This document shows, in pieces, positions 7,885 to 15,456 of a DNA stretch of 39,488 nucleotides. Within the stretch, counting starts at the first letter, position 1, and each line of letters begins with the position of its first letter. A program made the position numbers and the translations under genes. Origin of the DNA: Oscillospiraceae bacterium (lineage in GTDB: Bacteria; Bacillota; Clostridia; Oscillospirales; CAG-272); contig SVSQ01000008.1 of the NCBI GenBank assembly GCA_015064245.1, forward strand, positions 1 to 39,488, given 5' to 3'. The notes beneath the pieces were generated by a model, which was not told the DNA's origin, did no database searches, and saw only the letters and a program-made list of their open reading frames with translations.

Positions 7885-8589
7885 ATGAAAAAGATCATTG
7901 CTTTAATGCTCGTTCTTTGCATGGCTTTCGCTATGGTAGCTTGCGGCGGTGAGAAGTTTGATCCTTCCGCTAAGTCCGAGGGCGTTATGACATACGCTCA
8001 GTATGATGCTGCTGCTCTCGACGCTGAGGTAACCATCGAGGGTTACGTTCAGGCTACACAGTCTTGGTACAAGGATGCTATCAAGATTTACCTTCAGGAT
8101 CCCGACGGCGGTTACTTCGTATACGACGTAGCTTGCACAGAGGCAGACGCTGCTAAGCTGGAAAAGGGTACAAAGATCCAGGTCAAGGGCGTTAAGAGCG
8201 CTTGGGAAGGCGAAGTTGAGGTTGTGGACGGTACGTTCACTTTCGTTGAGAGTGAAAAGTGGGTTGCTGAGGCTACCGACGTTACGTCTCTTCTCGCAAA
8301 CGAGACTGAGCTCATCAAGCATCAGAATAAGTTCGTATCCTTCAAGGGTCTCACCATCGACTCCGTCGAGTATAAGAACGGCGAACCCGGCGACGATATC
8401 TACGTTAACGTTTCCAAGGACGGCGCAACATACAGCTTCTGTGTAGAGGTTTACCTCACAGGTCCCGACACAGACGTTTACAAGGCATTCGCTGATCTCA
8501 AGGCAGGCGACGTTGTAGATATGGAAGGCTTCCTCTACTGGTACAAGGGTGTTAACACACACATCACAGCAGTATCTAAGGCAGGCTGA
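7885..8589 (+). CDS. Small lipoprotein with two OB-like domains, probably highly expressed
   Basis: A 234-aa predicted lipoprotein (lipobox MVAC, Cys20). Two repeats of similar layout follow: about 45-125 (VTIEGYVQATQSW... IKIYLQDPDGGYFVYD... GTKIQVKGV) and about 150-230 (FVSFKGLTIDSVEY... DIYVNVSKDG... GDVVDMEGFLYWY). Both resemble the OB-fold domains of surface lipoproteins and YhcR-like proteins. No catalytic residues are recognised and no function is assigned. It has its own near-consensus promoter, an AGGAG ribosome binding site 9 nt before the ATG and its own terminator. Codons differ from the neighbours (GCT, GTT, TAC, AAG preferred), as in abundant proteins. Confidence 0.8.
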   Translation: MKKIIALMLVLCMAFAMVACGGEKFDPSAKSEGVMTYAQYDAAALDAEVTIEGYVQATQSWYKDAIKIYLQDPDGGYFVYDVACTEADAAKLEKGTKIQVKGVKSAWEGEVEVVDGTFTFVESEKWVAEATDVTSLLANETELIKHQNKFVSFKGLTIDSVEYKNGEPGDDIYVNVSKDGATYSFCVEVYLTGPDTDVYKAFADLKAGDVVDMEGFLYWYKGVNTHITAVSKAG

Positions 8590-8605
8590 TTTAAACTAAA
8601 CAATA

Positions 8606-8637
8606 AAAACCGTGGATTTTCGATCCACGGTTTTTTG
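8606..8637 (+). terminator. Rho-independent terminator
   Basis: A perfect 12-bp stem (8606-8617 with 8623-8634) with a 5-nt loop is followed by a T-run. It ends the lipoprotein transcript. The A-run on the left makes it usable from the other side too, for the convergent regulator gene ending at 8655. Confidence 0.9.
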
Positions 8638-8654
8638 TGTTTTGAAAAAGATGC

Positions 8655-9737
8655 TCAACCGCCGCTTCTTCTCATTCTTCTTACGCGGTTGATATGCCGC
8701 TCGAAATCTCCGCTGTTTATCAGCTCCGCCAGAACGTACTGCTCGAAAACGGGAACCGTGCAGGAATAAAAGCCAAGCTCCTTTTCAAATTTCGTGAGAA
8801 GCGCGGGCGGCAGGATCATATAGCCCACTCGGAAAGAGGGAGCTATGGTCCTTGAAAATGTGTTCAGATAAATGACGTTTCCGCTTTTGGAAAGAGAAAA
8901 AAGCGTATCCTCGTTCTTCTTGGAGACGGTCAGCTCGGAATCGTAATTGTCCTCGATAACGTAACCGGCGCGTTTTTCAGCCCAGCGAAGATATTCTCCT
9001 CGTTTAGACGCGTCGGCGGTAACGCCGCTCGGATAACTGTTGAAGGGGGTGACGTGGAGATAAGCGGCGTCGGTCCTTTCCAGCTCCTCGGTCAGAATAC
9101 CGTCGCTACCCATTTTCAGAGGATCGACCTTCGCTCCGTTTGCAAGATAAACCTTGTGTATCTTCTCGTAGGACGGATCTTCTATGGCGAAGAGCTTGTC
9201 TTTACAAAGCAGCTGAACGATCAGCGAGTACAGATATTCCGTTCCCGCGCCGATGATTATCTGCTCGGGTAGAACGGTCATTCCGTTGCTTCTGGCAAGA
9301 TAAAGAGCTATGGCGCTTCTGAGCTCGGGGCACCCGCAGTTCGGGGACTTGACCAAGATGCTCTCGCCGTAATCGGCAAGGACCTTACGCATGGTCTTTG
9401 CCAGCACCGAAAAGTGAAAACCGCTCTTTTCAAGGCTTGCGGGCTGTATCTGACGGTTGACTGAGATCGGAGAAAAAGCCGAGGTCACGAAATCCGCGCG
9501 CTTGTATATGACGAAATAACCGCTTTTCTGGCGCGCTTCAACGTAGCCTTCGTCGCAGAGTATTGAGTAAGCGTGCTCCGCGGTTATTACGCTGACGCAC
9601 GCTTCCTCGGACAAAAGACGCTTTGAGGGTAGCTTCGCGCCGTACGCATAAACACCCGAGGTAATGTCCTCGCGCAGCTGATAATAGAGCTGCATATAGG
9701 CTTTTTCGCCGCTGTTTTTATCGGTCTTATATCTCAT
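8655..9737 (-). CDS. MocR-like GntR-family regulator, short and with altered PLP site
   Basis: A 360-aa transcription factor: an N-terminal GntR winged helix (about 10-75, YMQLYYQLREDITSGVY, GAKLPSKRLLSEEACVSVIT) joined to a fold-type I aminotransferase-like domain (about 100-347). The pocket sequence is recognisable (VIEDNYDSEL), but the usual Lys that binds PLP is Arg296 in the motif NTFSRTIAPSFRVGY. The protein stops at RRMRRSGG, about 100 residues before the normal MocR end (roughly 460 aa), just ahead of the shared terminator. It may respond to a ligand other than PLP or be degenerating. GGGAGG lies about 10 nt before ATG 9737. Confidence 0.8.
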   Translation of the reverse strand: MRYKTDKNSGEKAYMQLYYQLREDITSGVYAYGAKLPSKRLLSEEACVSVITAEHAYSILCDEGYVEARQKSGYFVIYKRADFVTSAFSPISVNRQIQPASLEKSGFHFSVLAKTMRKVLADYGESILVKSPNCGCPELRSAIALYLARSNGMTVLPEQIIIGAGTEYLYSLIVQLLCKDKLFAIEDPSYEKIHKVYLANGAKVDPLKMGSDGILTEELERTDAAYLHVTPFNSYPSGVTADASKRGEYLRWAEKRAGYVIEDNYDSELTVSKKNEDTLFSLSKSGNVIYLNTFSRTIAPSFRVGYMILPPALLTKFEKELGFYSCTVPVFEQYVLAELINSGDFERHINRVRRMRRSGG

Positions 9738-9775
9738 TTATCAAAGCGCCTCCCTGAAAATACTGTGTTTATAAC

Positions 9776-9804
9776 ATTATACAACATTTTTGGCGCGGTG
9801 TAAA
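9776..9804 (-). promoter_or_regulatory. Predicted sigma-A promoter of the MocR-like gene
   Basis: On the minus strand, TTTACA (9804-9799) and TATAAT (9781-9776) are separated by 17 nt, about 40 nt before the start codon. MocR proteins often regulate themselves, so an operator may overlap here; none is proved by the sequence. Confidence 0.7.
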
Positions 9805-9869
9805 TAGATATGAGGATTTTTTTGGATATTTTCCGAATTTCGGTCTGCGGGCGCGATCAATAAGACTTT

Positions 9870-11087
9870 TTACAGCTTGCTTCGGACTCTGTTTCCGTCA
9901 AAACGCCGCAAAAGAGTTATATTTCGCTTTGTGAGGGAATAGGCGCGCCTCGGACTGAAATCATAGTCAAATCTCAGGGCGCAGTCCGCTTTACGGGCGA
10001 TGGACGCGAAGATATTGGTGGGGTTGTCCGTGAATTTCTCAACGAAGGAGATGGGAACGGCGGTGAATACCCCCTCTTTGTCCGCGTACTCCCGTTCGGT
10101 AAAGGGCTCGCCTCGGACTGAGTCGCGAACCATCGCCTCCATGAGGTTTTTACCCGCGGTATTCATATAATAAGAGGAGCGCCCGGGACGGGGATTCAGC
10201 TCGAAAAATACGTATTCTCCGCTTTCGGGGTCGTATTTAAGGTCGAAATTCGCAAACCCAACGTATCCGAGTTTCTCAAGAAAATCAGCAGCTTGATCGC
10301 AGAGCTCTCGCTCCTTTACGGTGGCAAGAACGGCGTAATTTCCGATGGAAGAGCCGTCGTGAAAGCAAAGAAGAGGCTTCGCCGCGCCGATAAGACGCAC
10401 CTTGCCCTTTCGGTCGCAATAGGCGTTGATGACGCGCATACGGTTTTCGCCGCCTTCGATATACTTTTGTATAACGCAGTCCTCGGTGTAGCCGCCGCAC
10501 ACCATTTTCGAGCAAATATCAGCTATCTCGTCGGCGTTTTTGCAGAGATACACCTTGCGCTTGCCTTCGAAATCAAGTTTAAGATAAGCAGAGCAGTTGC
10601 TGTTGGCAGGCTTGAGGACTACGGGGTATTCAAGAGGCGTATCAGCCGAAATCAGCGTTGAGGGTGACATTATCACCGTTTTGGGGTGAGGCAGACCGTA
10701 CTCAAGACAAAGCTTGTAGAAGGACGCCTTGTCCTTTATCCGCTCGTAAATGTCCGAGTCCAGAATATCGTTTGCCACAAGATGAGAGATCTTCGGCTCA
10801 AGGCGGATGAGCATCTCGCTGTAATAATCGGAGCAGCTGACCACCACTATCCTGCTGTGCTCGTGACTGAGCACCGTCAGTATCTCCGTCATTACCGCGG
10901 AAAAAACGGGAAAGCTGTCGAAATCCTTGATCTCCCTGCGGGTGAGGATCCTGCTGAAATCGGTTGGCGCGAGAGCCATAGAGCAGAGAAGTATGGGCTT
11001 TACATTAAAGCCGTCGTAAAACATACGGGCGCATCCGTAGGCGTTTTCGTCCGCGCCGAGGATTATTGGGAGAAATTCAGGTTTCAT
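9870..11087 (-). CDS. ATP-grasp ligase resembling D-aspartate ligase (Aslfm type)
   Basis: A 405-aa ATP-grasp enzyme. The N-terminus EFLPIILGADENAYGCARMF and the segments VVLKPANSNCSAYLKLDFEG, QKYIEGGENRMRVINAY and GFANFDLKYDPESGEY...FELNPRPGRSSYY follow the Enterococcus faecium Aslfm pattern closely as I remember it. Aslfm adds D-aspartate to the side chain of lysine in peptidoglycan precursors. The acidic FELN motif is the metal site expected for ATP-grasp. In-frame starts at 11111 and 11105 exist, but GAAAGGA 9 nt upstream supports ATG 11087, which also matches the family's start. It overlaps the AsnB-like gene by 11 nt, so the two are coupled. Role is inferred; another amino acid ligase is possible. 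Confidence 0.75.
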   Translation of the reverse strand: MKPEFLPIILGADENAYGCARMFYDGFNVKPILLCSMALAPTDFSRILTRREIKDFDSFPVFSAVMTEILTVLSHEHSRIVVVSCSDYYSEMLIRLEPKISHLVANDILDSDIYERIKDKASFYKLCLEYGLPHPKTVIMSPSTLISADTPLEYPVVLKPANSNCSAYLKLDFEGKRKVYLCKNADEIADICSKMVCGGYTEDCVIQKYIEGGENRMRVINAYCDRKGKVRLIGAAKPLLCFHDGSSIGNYAVLATVKERELCDQAADFLEKLGYVGFANFDLKYDPESGEYVFFELNPRPGRSSYYMNTAGKNLMEAMVRDSVRGEPFTEREYADKEGVFTAVPISFVEKFTDNPTNIFASIARKADCALRFDYDFSPRRAYSLTKRNITLLRRFDGNRVRSKL

Positions 11088-12996
11088 GTTGCTTCGTCCT
11101 TTCATGATCATCGTTAAAGTAACGCTCGTACCAGACCGTGAACGCGTAGACCGTGTAAAGAACGCGCCCGTGATTGGCTTTTTCGCATATGTGATCGCTC
11201 AGCAGCTTTATCAGCTTGTCCGTATCGAAAAAACGGGAGCAGCTCTCGCTTTTGAAGGCGTCGAGGAGCAGCCTTGAGTATTTTTCTTCTCTTATCCAGT
11301 TGCGGAACGGTACGGGAAAGCCTTTTTTGGGACGCATGGCGGTGGTCTCGTCCAGCTTTTTCAGCGCGGTACGCCTGAAAGCGGCTTTGGTCATACCGTT
11401 TTCGAGTATCGAGCCGTCGGAAAACGCCGCGCTCTTTTTCATCACCTCGCGGTCGAGGTAGGGGACTCGCAATTCAAGGGAGTGAGCCATGGTCATCTTA
11501 TCCGCTTTGTTGAGGATATCGAAGGGGAGCCAGAGGTTTAAGTCCAGATACATCTTCTTTCTCAGTCTTGAAGCGGAGACGCATTTGCTGAAATGCTCCG
11601 CGGTCACAGCGGAAGGGGAAACGACCTTTGCGTATTCGGGACGCAAAAGCTCGCAGGCTTCCGAAGGAGAGCATATCCGCGCCTGCCCGATGTAAGAGCT
11701 TTCCAGTCTGTCCTGCTCCGTCTCGACGAAACGCTTGAGCCTTTCGGGATATTTTTCCCGGTATTGGAAGATACGCCCCTTCAGCTTGCGGGGAAAATAG
11801 GAGTATATTTTCTTGATCGGCGTCTCTTGATATAACCCGTAACCGCCGAAAAGCTCGTCCGCGCCCTCGCCGCTGAGTATCACGGTGACGTCCTGAGCGG
11901 CGCGTTTTGAAAGTAAGAACAAGGGGACGGCGCTGAGATTTGCGTAGGGCTCGTCCGCATAATACTGCACGTCGGAGAGACTGTCAAAAAAGTTTTCCGC
12001 GTCGCAGGAAACGGAGACCAGATGGGATCCGATCCTGTCCGCCGTCCGCGAGGCGTAACGTGTCTCGTCGAAGCTTTTGTCCTTGAATCCGCAGGAATAG
12101 CAGACGGCGGGGCGGACTATGGAGGTTATCAGCGCGGAATCAACTCCCCCCGAAAGGAAGGTCGAATATTTGACGTCGCACTTGGTGTGAAGTGAAACGG
12201 AGCTTTCAATGGTCTGTAAAAGCTCGTCGCGCATCTCGTCCGTGTCCTTTCTGAATCTCGTGAAGACGCGGGGAGAGGAGAAATAGCTCTGTTCGAAGTA
12301 ACCCCGTTTGCTCGGAACGGGCGGATGAAAATAACGCTCCTTTTTCAGCTCCTTTCCGTCGTAAAGCAGATATTCACCTTGACCGAGACGGAACACTCCC
12401 GAAAAAGCCGTCTCTTCGGTGGGAACGTACTGAAACTGCAGATAAAGGGGCAAAACGTCGGAATTGAACTCCTTTTTAAATAACGGGTGGGGAAGAAGGG
12501 CTTTGATCTCGGAGGCGAACATGAAGCAACCGTCGAAAATGCCGTAATAAAAGGGCTTTATGCCGAAATGGTCGCGGGCGCAGAAGAGAGTTTTCTTTTC
12601 GCGGTCGTAAAAGGCGAAGGCAAACATTCCACGCAGATAGCGAAGGACCTCGGTGCCGAAATGAATACAGCAGTAAAGAAGCGTCTCCGTGTCGCACTCC
12701 GTCTGAAATTTCTCCCCAAAACGGGATTTCAGCAGGATCCTGAGCTCGATATGATTGTATATCTCGCCGTTGAACGCCAGAACGTATCTCCCGCAACGGC
12801 TGAAAAAGGGCTGATCTCCGTTTTTCAGATCAAGGATCCTCAGCCTGCGAAAGCCGACGCAGTAGCGGCTGTCGGAATAAACTCCGTCGCTGTCAGGCCC
12901 TCTGTGGCGGATCTTTTCCGTCATGGCGGAGACCGTCTCCTTTCCGCTGTAGCAAAACCTTTCCTTTACGTCGTAAAATCCCGCAAACCCGCACAT
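11077..12996 (-). CDS. asnB: Glutamine-hydrolysing asparagine synthase family amidotransferase
   Basis: A 639-aa cytoplasmic class II amidotransferase. The N-terminal glutaminase begins MCGFAGFYD with nucleophile Cys2 and has RHRGPDSDGV. The C-terminal synthase has the ATP pyrophosphatase loop FLSGGVDSALI and EGADELFGGY. It would amidate an aspartate carboxylate with glutamine-derived ammonia. It sits between a MurE-like ligase and a D-aspartate-ligase-like gene, so it may act like the lactococcal AsnH, which turns cross-bridge D-Asp into D-Asn, rather than make free asparagine. The start is set by AGAAAGGAA; the leader also contains TCGGTGTAAGAAAGG, shared with the 2.2-kb and 4.4-kb repeats. 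The gene symbol reflects the family, not proven substrate. Confidence 0.85.
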   Translation of the reverse strand: MCGFAGFYDVKERFCYSGKETVSAMTEKIRHRGPDSDGVYSDSRYCVGFRRLRILDLKNGDQPFFSRCGRYVLAFNGEIYNHIELRILLKSRFGEKFQTECDTETLLYCCIHFGTEVLRYLRGMFAFAFYDREKKTLFCARDHFGIKPFYYGIFDGCFMFASEIKALLPHPLFKKEFNSDVLPLYLQFQYVPTEETAFSGVFRLGQGEYLLYDGKELKKERYFHPPVPSKRGYFEQSYFSSPRVFTRFRKDTDEMRDELLQTIESSVSLHTKCDVKYSTFLSGGVDSALITSIVRPAVCYSCGFKDKSFDETRYASRTADRIGSHLVSVSCDAENFFDSLSDVQYYADEPYANLSAVPLFLLSKRAAQDVTVILSGEGADELFGGYGLYQETPIKKIYSYFPRKLKGRIFQYREKYPERLKRFVETEQDRLESSYIGQARICSPSEACELLRPEYAKVVSPSAVTAEHFSKCVSASRLRKKMYLDLNLWLPFDILNKADKMTMAHSLELRVPYLDREVMKKSAAFSDGSILENGMTKAAFRRTALKKLDETTAMRPKKGFPVPFRNWIREEKYSRLLLDAFKSESCSRFFDTDKLIKLLSDHICEKANHGRVLYTVYAFTVWYERYFNDDHERTKQHET

Positions 12997-13082
12997 ATAT
13001 ATCTTTTCCTTTCTTACACCGATTGAGCTTAGCTGACCCTTTGATCAGACGCCCGGACAGGCTGACAGAGCCGTTTTAAAAA

Positions 13083-15212
13083 TTATGTAGCCTTTTTTAC
13101 CACCGTTCCGCAGACGCTTCCGCCGCAAAGGTAAGCGGGAAGAGCGCGCAAAACTGTCCCGTCCAGAAGAAGAGCTTCGCTTGCGCCGAGCTTTAAAGCG
13201 GCGGTCAAAGGAGCAATATCCGCGGCGCGGGTGCGATCTTGGATCAGAACGGCATTTTCGTAGCTCAAAGCCGAAACGTAAGTCCTTCCGTCAATGAGTA
13301 TTCCCTTTTTGTCGCTGATATATACTGCTGTATCAAAGGAAAGGAAGGAGATCAGACTGCAAAATGCTGGAAACTGCCCCTCGTCGCTGAGAAAAACGGG
13401 AAGATTTCCGGAGCGAAAGCAAAAATCACATTCATTCAAAAAATCGGACGAGCGTTCGCAGACGTGACAAAGACGTCCGTTTTCGTAGCAGATGTCACGT
13501 ATGAGGGGCGCGTATCTGCCTTGACAGTAAAGGGCGGCGCGGACATTCCGAAAAGGAAGAAGCGAGGATACAGCGGAGCGGATCATGCTGTTGTTTTCCG
13601 GTAACGCGATCAGCATTTTTTTGTCGGTCATAGTGGAAGACGGCTTGAAAGCGGCGGAAAGTTCAATGCGTTCGTTTACGCGGTGAAGGGTGTTTTGGGC
13701 GATCTCAACGTCGCTTTTGCAGGGAATACTGCCATTTTCCGCCCGCATGATTCTGTCGTCGCCTCTGCCGAGAACTGCGATAACAGAGGAGAGCCTGCTC
13801 TCATACGCAGAAAACACCGCATTTTCAACGGCTCTTTCTCTGCTTTTGCAAAGAGAGATGGAGGCTCTTTTTTGCGTTTTTTCGGGTTCAGGGTAAGATG
13901 AAAGCAGTTTTTCAGCGTTTTCAAGCATCATATCTGAGATACGCTCAAAGCCCTCGCTTCCGCTGTCGTCCTCGCAGATGATGATGCGGTCCGCGTACTT
14001 CAGCGCCGCCTCGGGAAGCTGATGTCTTCTGACGAAAGCCTTGTTTCCGGGACAGCCGAAGACCGCGGTTATGCTACTGTCGGGATATAGAGAACGCGTC
14101 TCATTCAGGATCTTTTCAAAGCTCAGACCGTTGTGGGCGTAATCAACTATGACGCTGATCCGTCGGTCGACAGAGGTAAGGACAGTACCTCTGCCTGCGG
14201 TCTTCGACGCAGCAAGGGCTCTGAAGACATCGGGACGCGGGACGCTCAGGAGCTTTGCCACGGCGTAGGCGCAGAGGGCGTTTTCAGCGTTGTAGCTTCC
14301 GAAGGCGGAGAGAAACAGCCTTTCGGAGCTTGAATCGCGGTTATCGCAGACTGTGAAGGAGCAGCCCCCTTCCGAGCAGATAACGTCATGCGCCGTCAGA
14401 TCAGTGTCCTCGCGTTCGCAGGAAAAGGTGACTGTCGGGCAGGAGTTTTTTTGACATAAACCGAGTATCTGTCTGCCGAAATCAGAGGAGGCGTTTATTA
14501 TCGCCCGCCTGCAGTTCAAAAACAGAGACGCCTTGCATAAAAAGTATTCCTCAACGCAGCAGTGCTCCGCGGGACTTATATGATCGGGAGAAAAGTTCAG
14601 AAAACAGGCGATGTCAAAGGTAACGCCGTGGGTCCGCAGGTCCTTTACCGCCTGGCTTGAGATCTCGCAGATAAGATGCGTAGCGCCGCGGTTCAGGGCG
14701 TCGAAGGCGGCTCTGTGCAGGTCGGGGGATTCGGGCGTCGTCAAGTCTCCGTCGGTGAGGTCTCGCAGTATCTCGGCGCGGATGCCGTTTTTTCCGTTCA
14801 GAACGTCTTTCAGCATTTGCGAGGTACCGGTCTTGCCCTTGGTACCCGTAACTGCTACGGACGTCAGCTTATCCATGGGAAATCCGTAGAAAAAAGCCGA
14901 GAGACGCGCCATGACCTCTCTGACCTTGTCGGTAAAGATAAAGATAGGGTAGTCGGGAGACGCCATATACGAATACTTTTTGGGGCAGATCACACACGAA
15001 ACTCCCTTGCTTACGGCATCAATCAGATAATCGGGATGAAAATCCCTGCCCTTGCAGAAAAAAATATCGCCGTTTTTGGCTTTCCTGCTGTCGTAACACA
15101 GACCGAGAGCAAGCATAGTACCGTTTATTTTTCCTGCAACGCTGGCGGTTTTATCGGTTTTCAGGACGAACTCAACGCAAGAAGCGAGGCTGGGACAGTG
15201 AAATGAACACAT
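13083..15212 (-). CDS. MurE-type Mur ligase fused to a degenerate amino-acid-kinase-like domain
   Basis: A 709-aa fusion. Residues 1 to about 520 form a MurE-like ligase, which adds the third amino acid to UDP-MurNAc-dipeptide: ATP loop GTKGKTGT (123-130), TTPES (158-162), EISSQAV, and YDSRKAKNGDIFF near the start. At about 413 the region reads CEDDSGSEGF, where DAP-adding enzymes have DNPR, so the substrate is probably not meso-DAP (lysine or ornithine are options). Residues 528-709 match the C-terminal half of N-acetylglutamate/amino acid kinases: VYISDKKGILIDG, LLLDGTVLRALPAYL and CGTVVKK. The expected kinase lysine is not visible. First gene of a minus-strand cell-wall operon; CGGAG precedes ATG 15212. 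Confidence 0.75.
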   Translation of the reverse strand: MCSFHCPSLASCVEFVLKTDKTASVAGKINGTMLALGLCYDSRKAKNGDIFFCKGRDFHPDYLIDAVSKGVSCVICPKKYSYMASPDYPIFIFTDKVREVMARLSAFFYGFPMDKLTSVAVTGTKGKTGTSQMLKDVLNGKNGIRAEILRDLTDGDLTTPESPDLHRAAFDALNRGATHLICEISSQAVKDLRTHGVTFDIACFLNFSPDHISPAEHCCVEEYFLCKASLFLNCRRAIINASSDFGRQILGLCQKNSCPTVTFSCEREDTDLTAHDVICSEGGCSFTVCDNRDSSSERLFLSAFGSYNAENALCAYAVAKLLSVPRPDVFRALAASKTAGRGTVLTSVDRRISVIVDYAHNGLSFEKILNETRSLYPDSSITAVFGCPGNKAFVRRHQLPEAALKYADRIIICEDDSGSEGFERISDMMLENAEKLLSSYPEPEKTQKRASISLCKSRERAVENAVFSAYESRLSSVIAVLGRGDDRIMRAENGSIPCKSDVEIAQNTLHRVNERIELSAAFKPSSTMTDKKMLIALPENNSMIRSAVSSLLPFRNVRAALYCQGRYAPLIRDICYENGRLCHVCERSSDFLNECDFCFRSGNLPVFLSDEGQFPAFCSLISFLSFDTAVYISDKKGILIDGRTYVSALSYENAVLIQDRTRAADIAPLTAALKLGASEALLLDGTVLRALPAYLCGGSVCGTVVKKAT

Positions 15213-15391
15213 AAAAGCAATCTCCGATTTTTTGATTTTCTGGATCTACACATTTTTAAGTATATGCGGGAAAAGGAGAGTTGCCAAAAAACACTGCAAA
15301 AAAATCCAAGTCTGCTTGTCAATATATAAATTATACAAAAAGTCGACAAAAACATAAGTAAATTTGTATTACAAAAAATGATAGAAAAGTG

Positions 15392-15420
15392 TTGAATTTT
15401 TGAAAAAATTTTGTTATAAT
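15392..15420 (+). promoter_or_regulatory. Predicted sigma-A promoter of the PRPP synthetase gene
   Basis: TTGAAT (15392-15397) and TATAAT (15415-15420) with a 17-nt spacer, followed by a leader of about 30 nt with GGAGG at 15445-15449. The 243-nt gap 15213-15456 is divergent. Its left half must hold the promoter of the minus-strand MurE operon, but I see no convincing pair of boxes for it. Confidence 0.75.
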
Positions 15421-15456
15421 AATATAAAAATAACACTTTCGTTTGGAGGCGTAACT

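Noticed and set aside
7903..8562. Minus-strand open frame (219 codons) opposite the OB-like lipoprotein gene
   Set aside because: The plus frame has promoter, ribosome binding site, lipobox and terminator; the antisense frame has no ribosome binding site or domain.
9870..15212. Cyanophycin or peptide natural-product cluster (Mur ligase + ATP-grasp + Asn synthase)
   Set aside because: The ATP-grasp protein follows the D-aspartate ligase pattern through its length and the Mur ligase is MurE-like, so a wall role fits better; no peptide transporter or precursor gene is present.
15317..15322. Minus-strand TTGACA considered as the -35 box of the MurE operon
   Set aside because: No -10-like hexamer lies 16-18 nt downstream on that strand.
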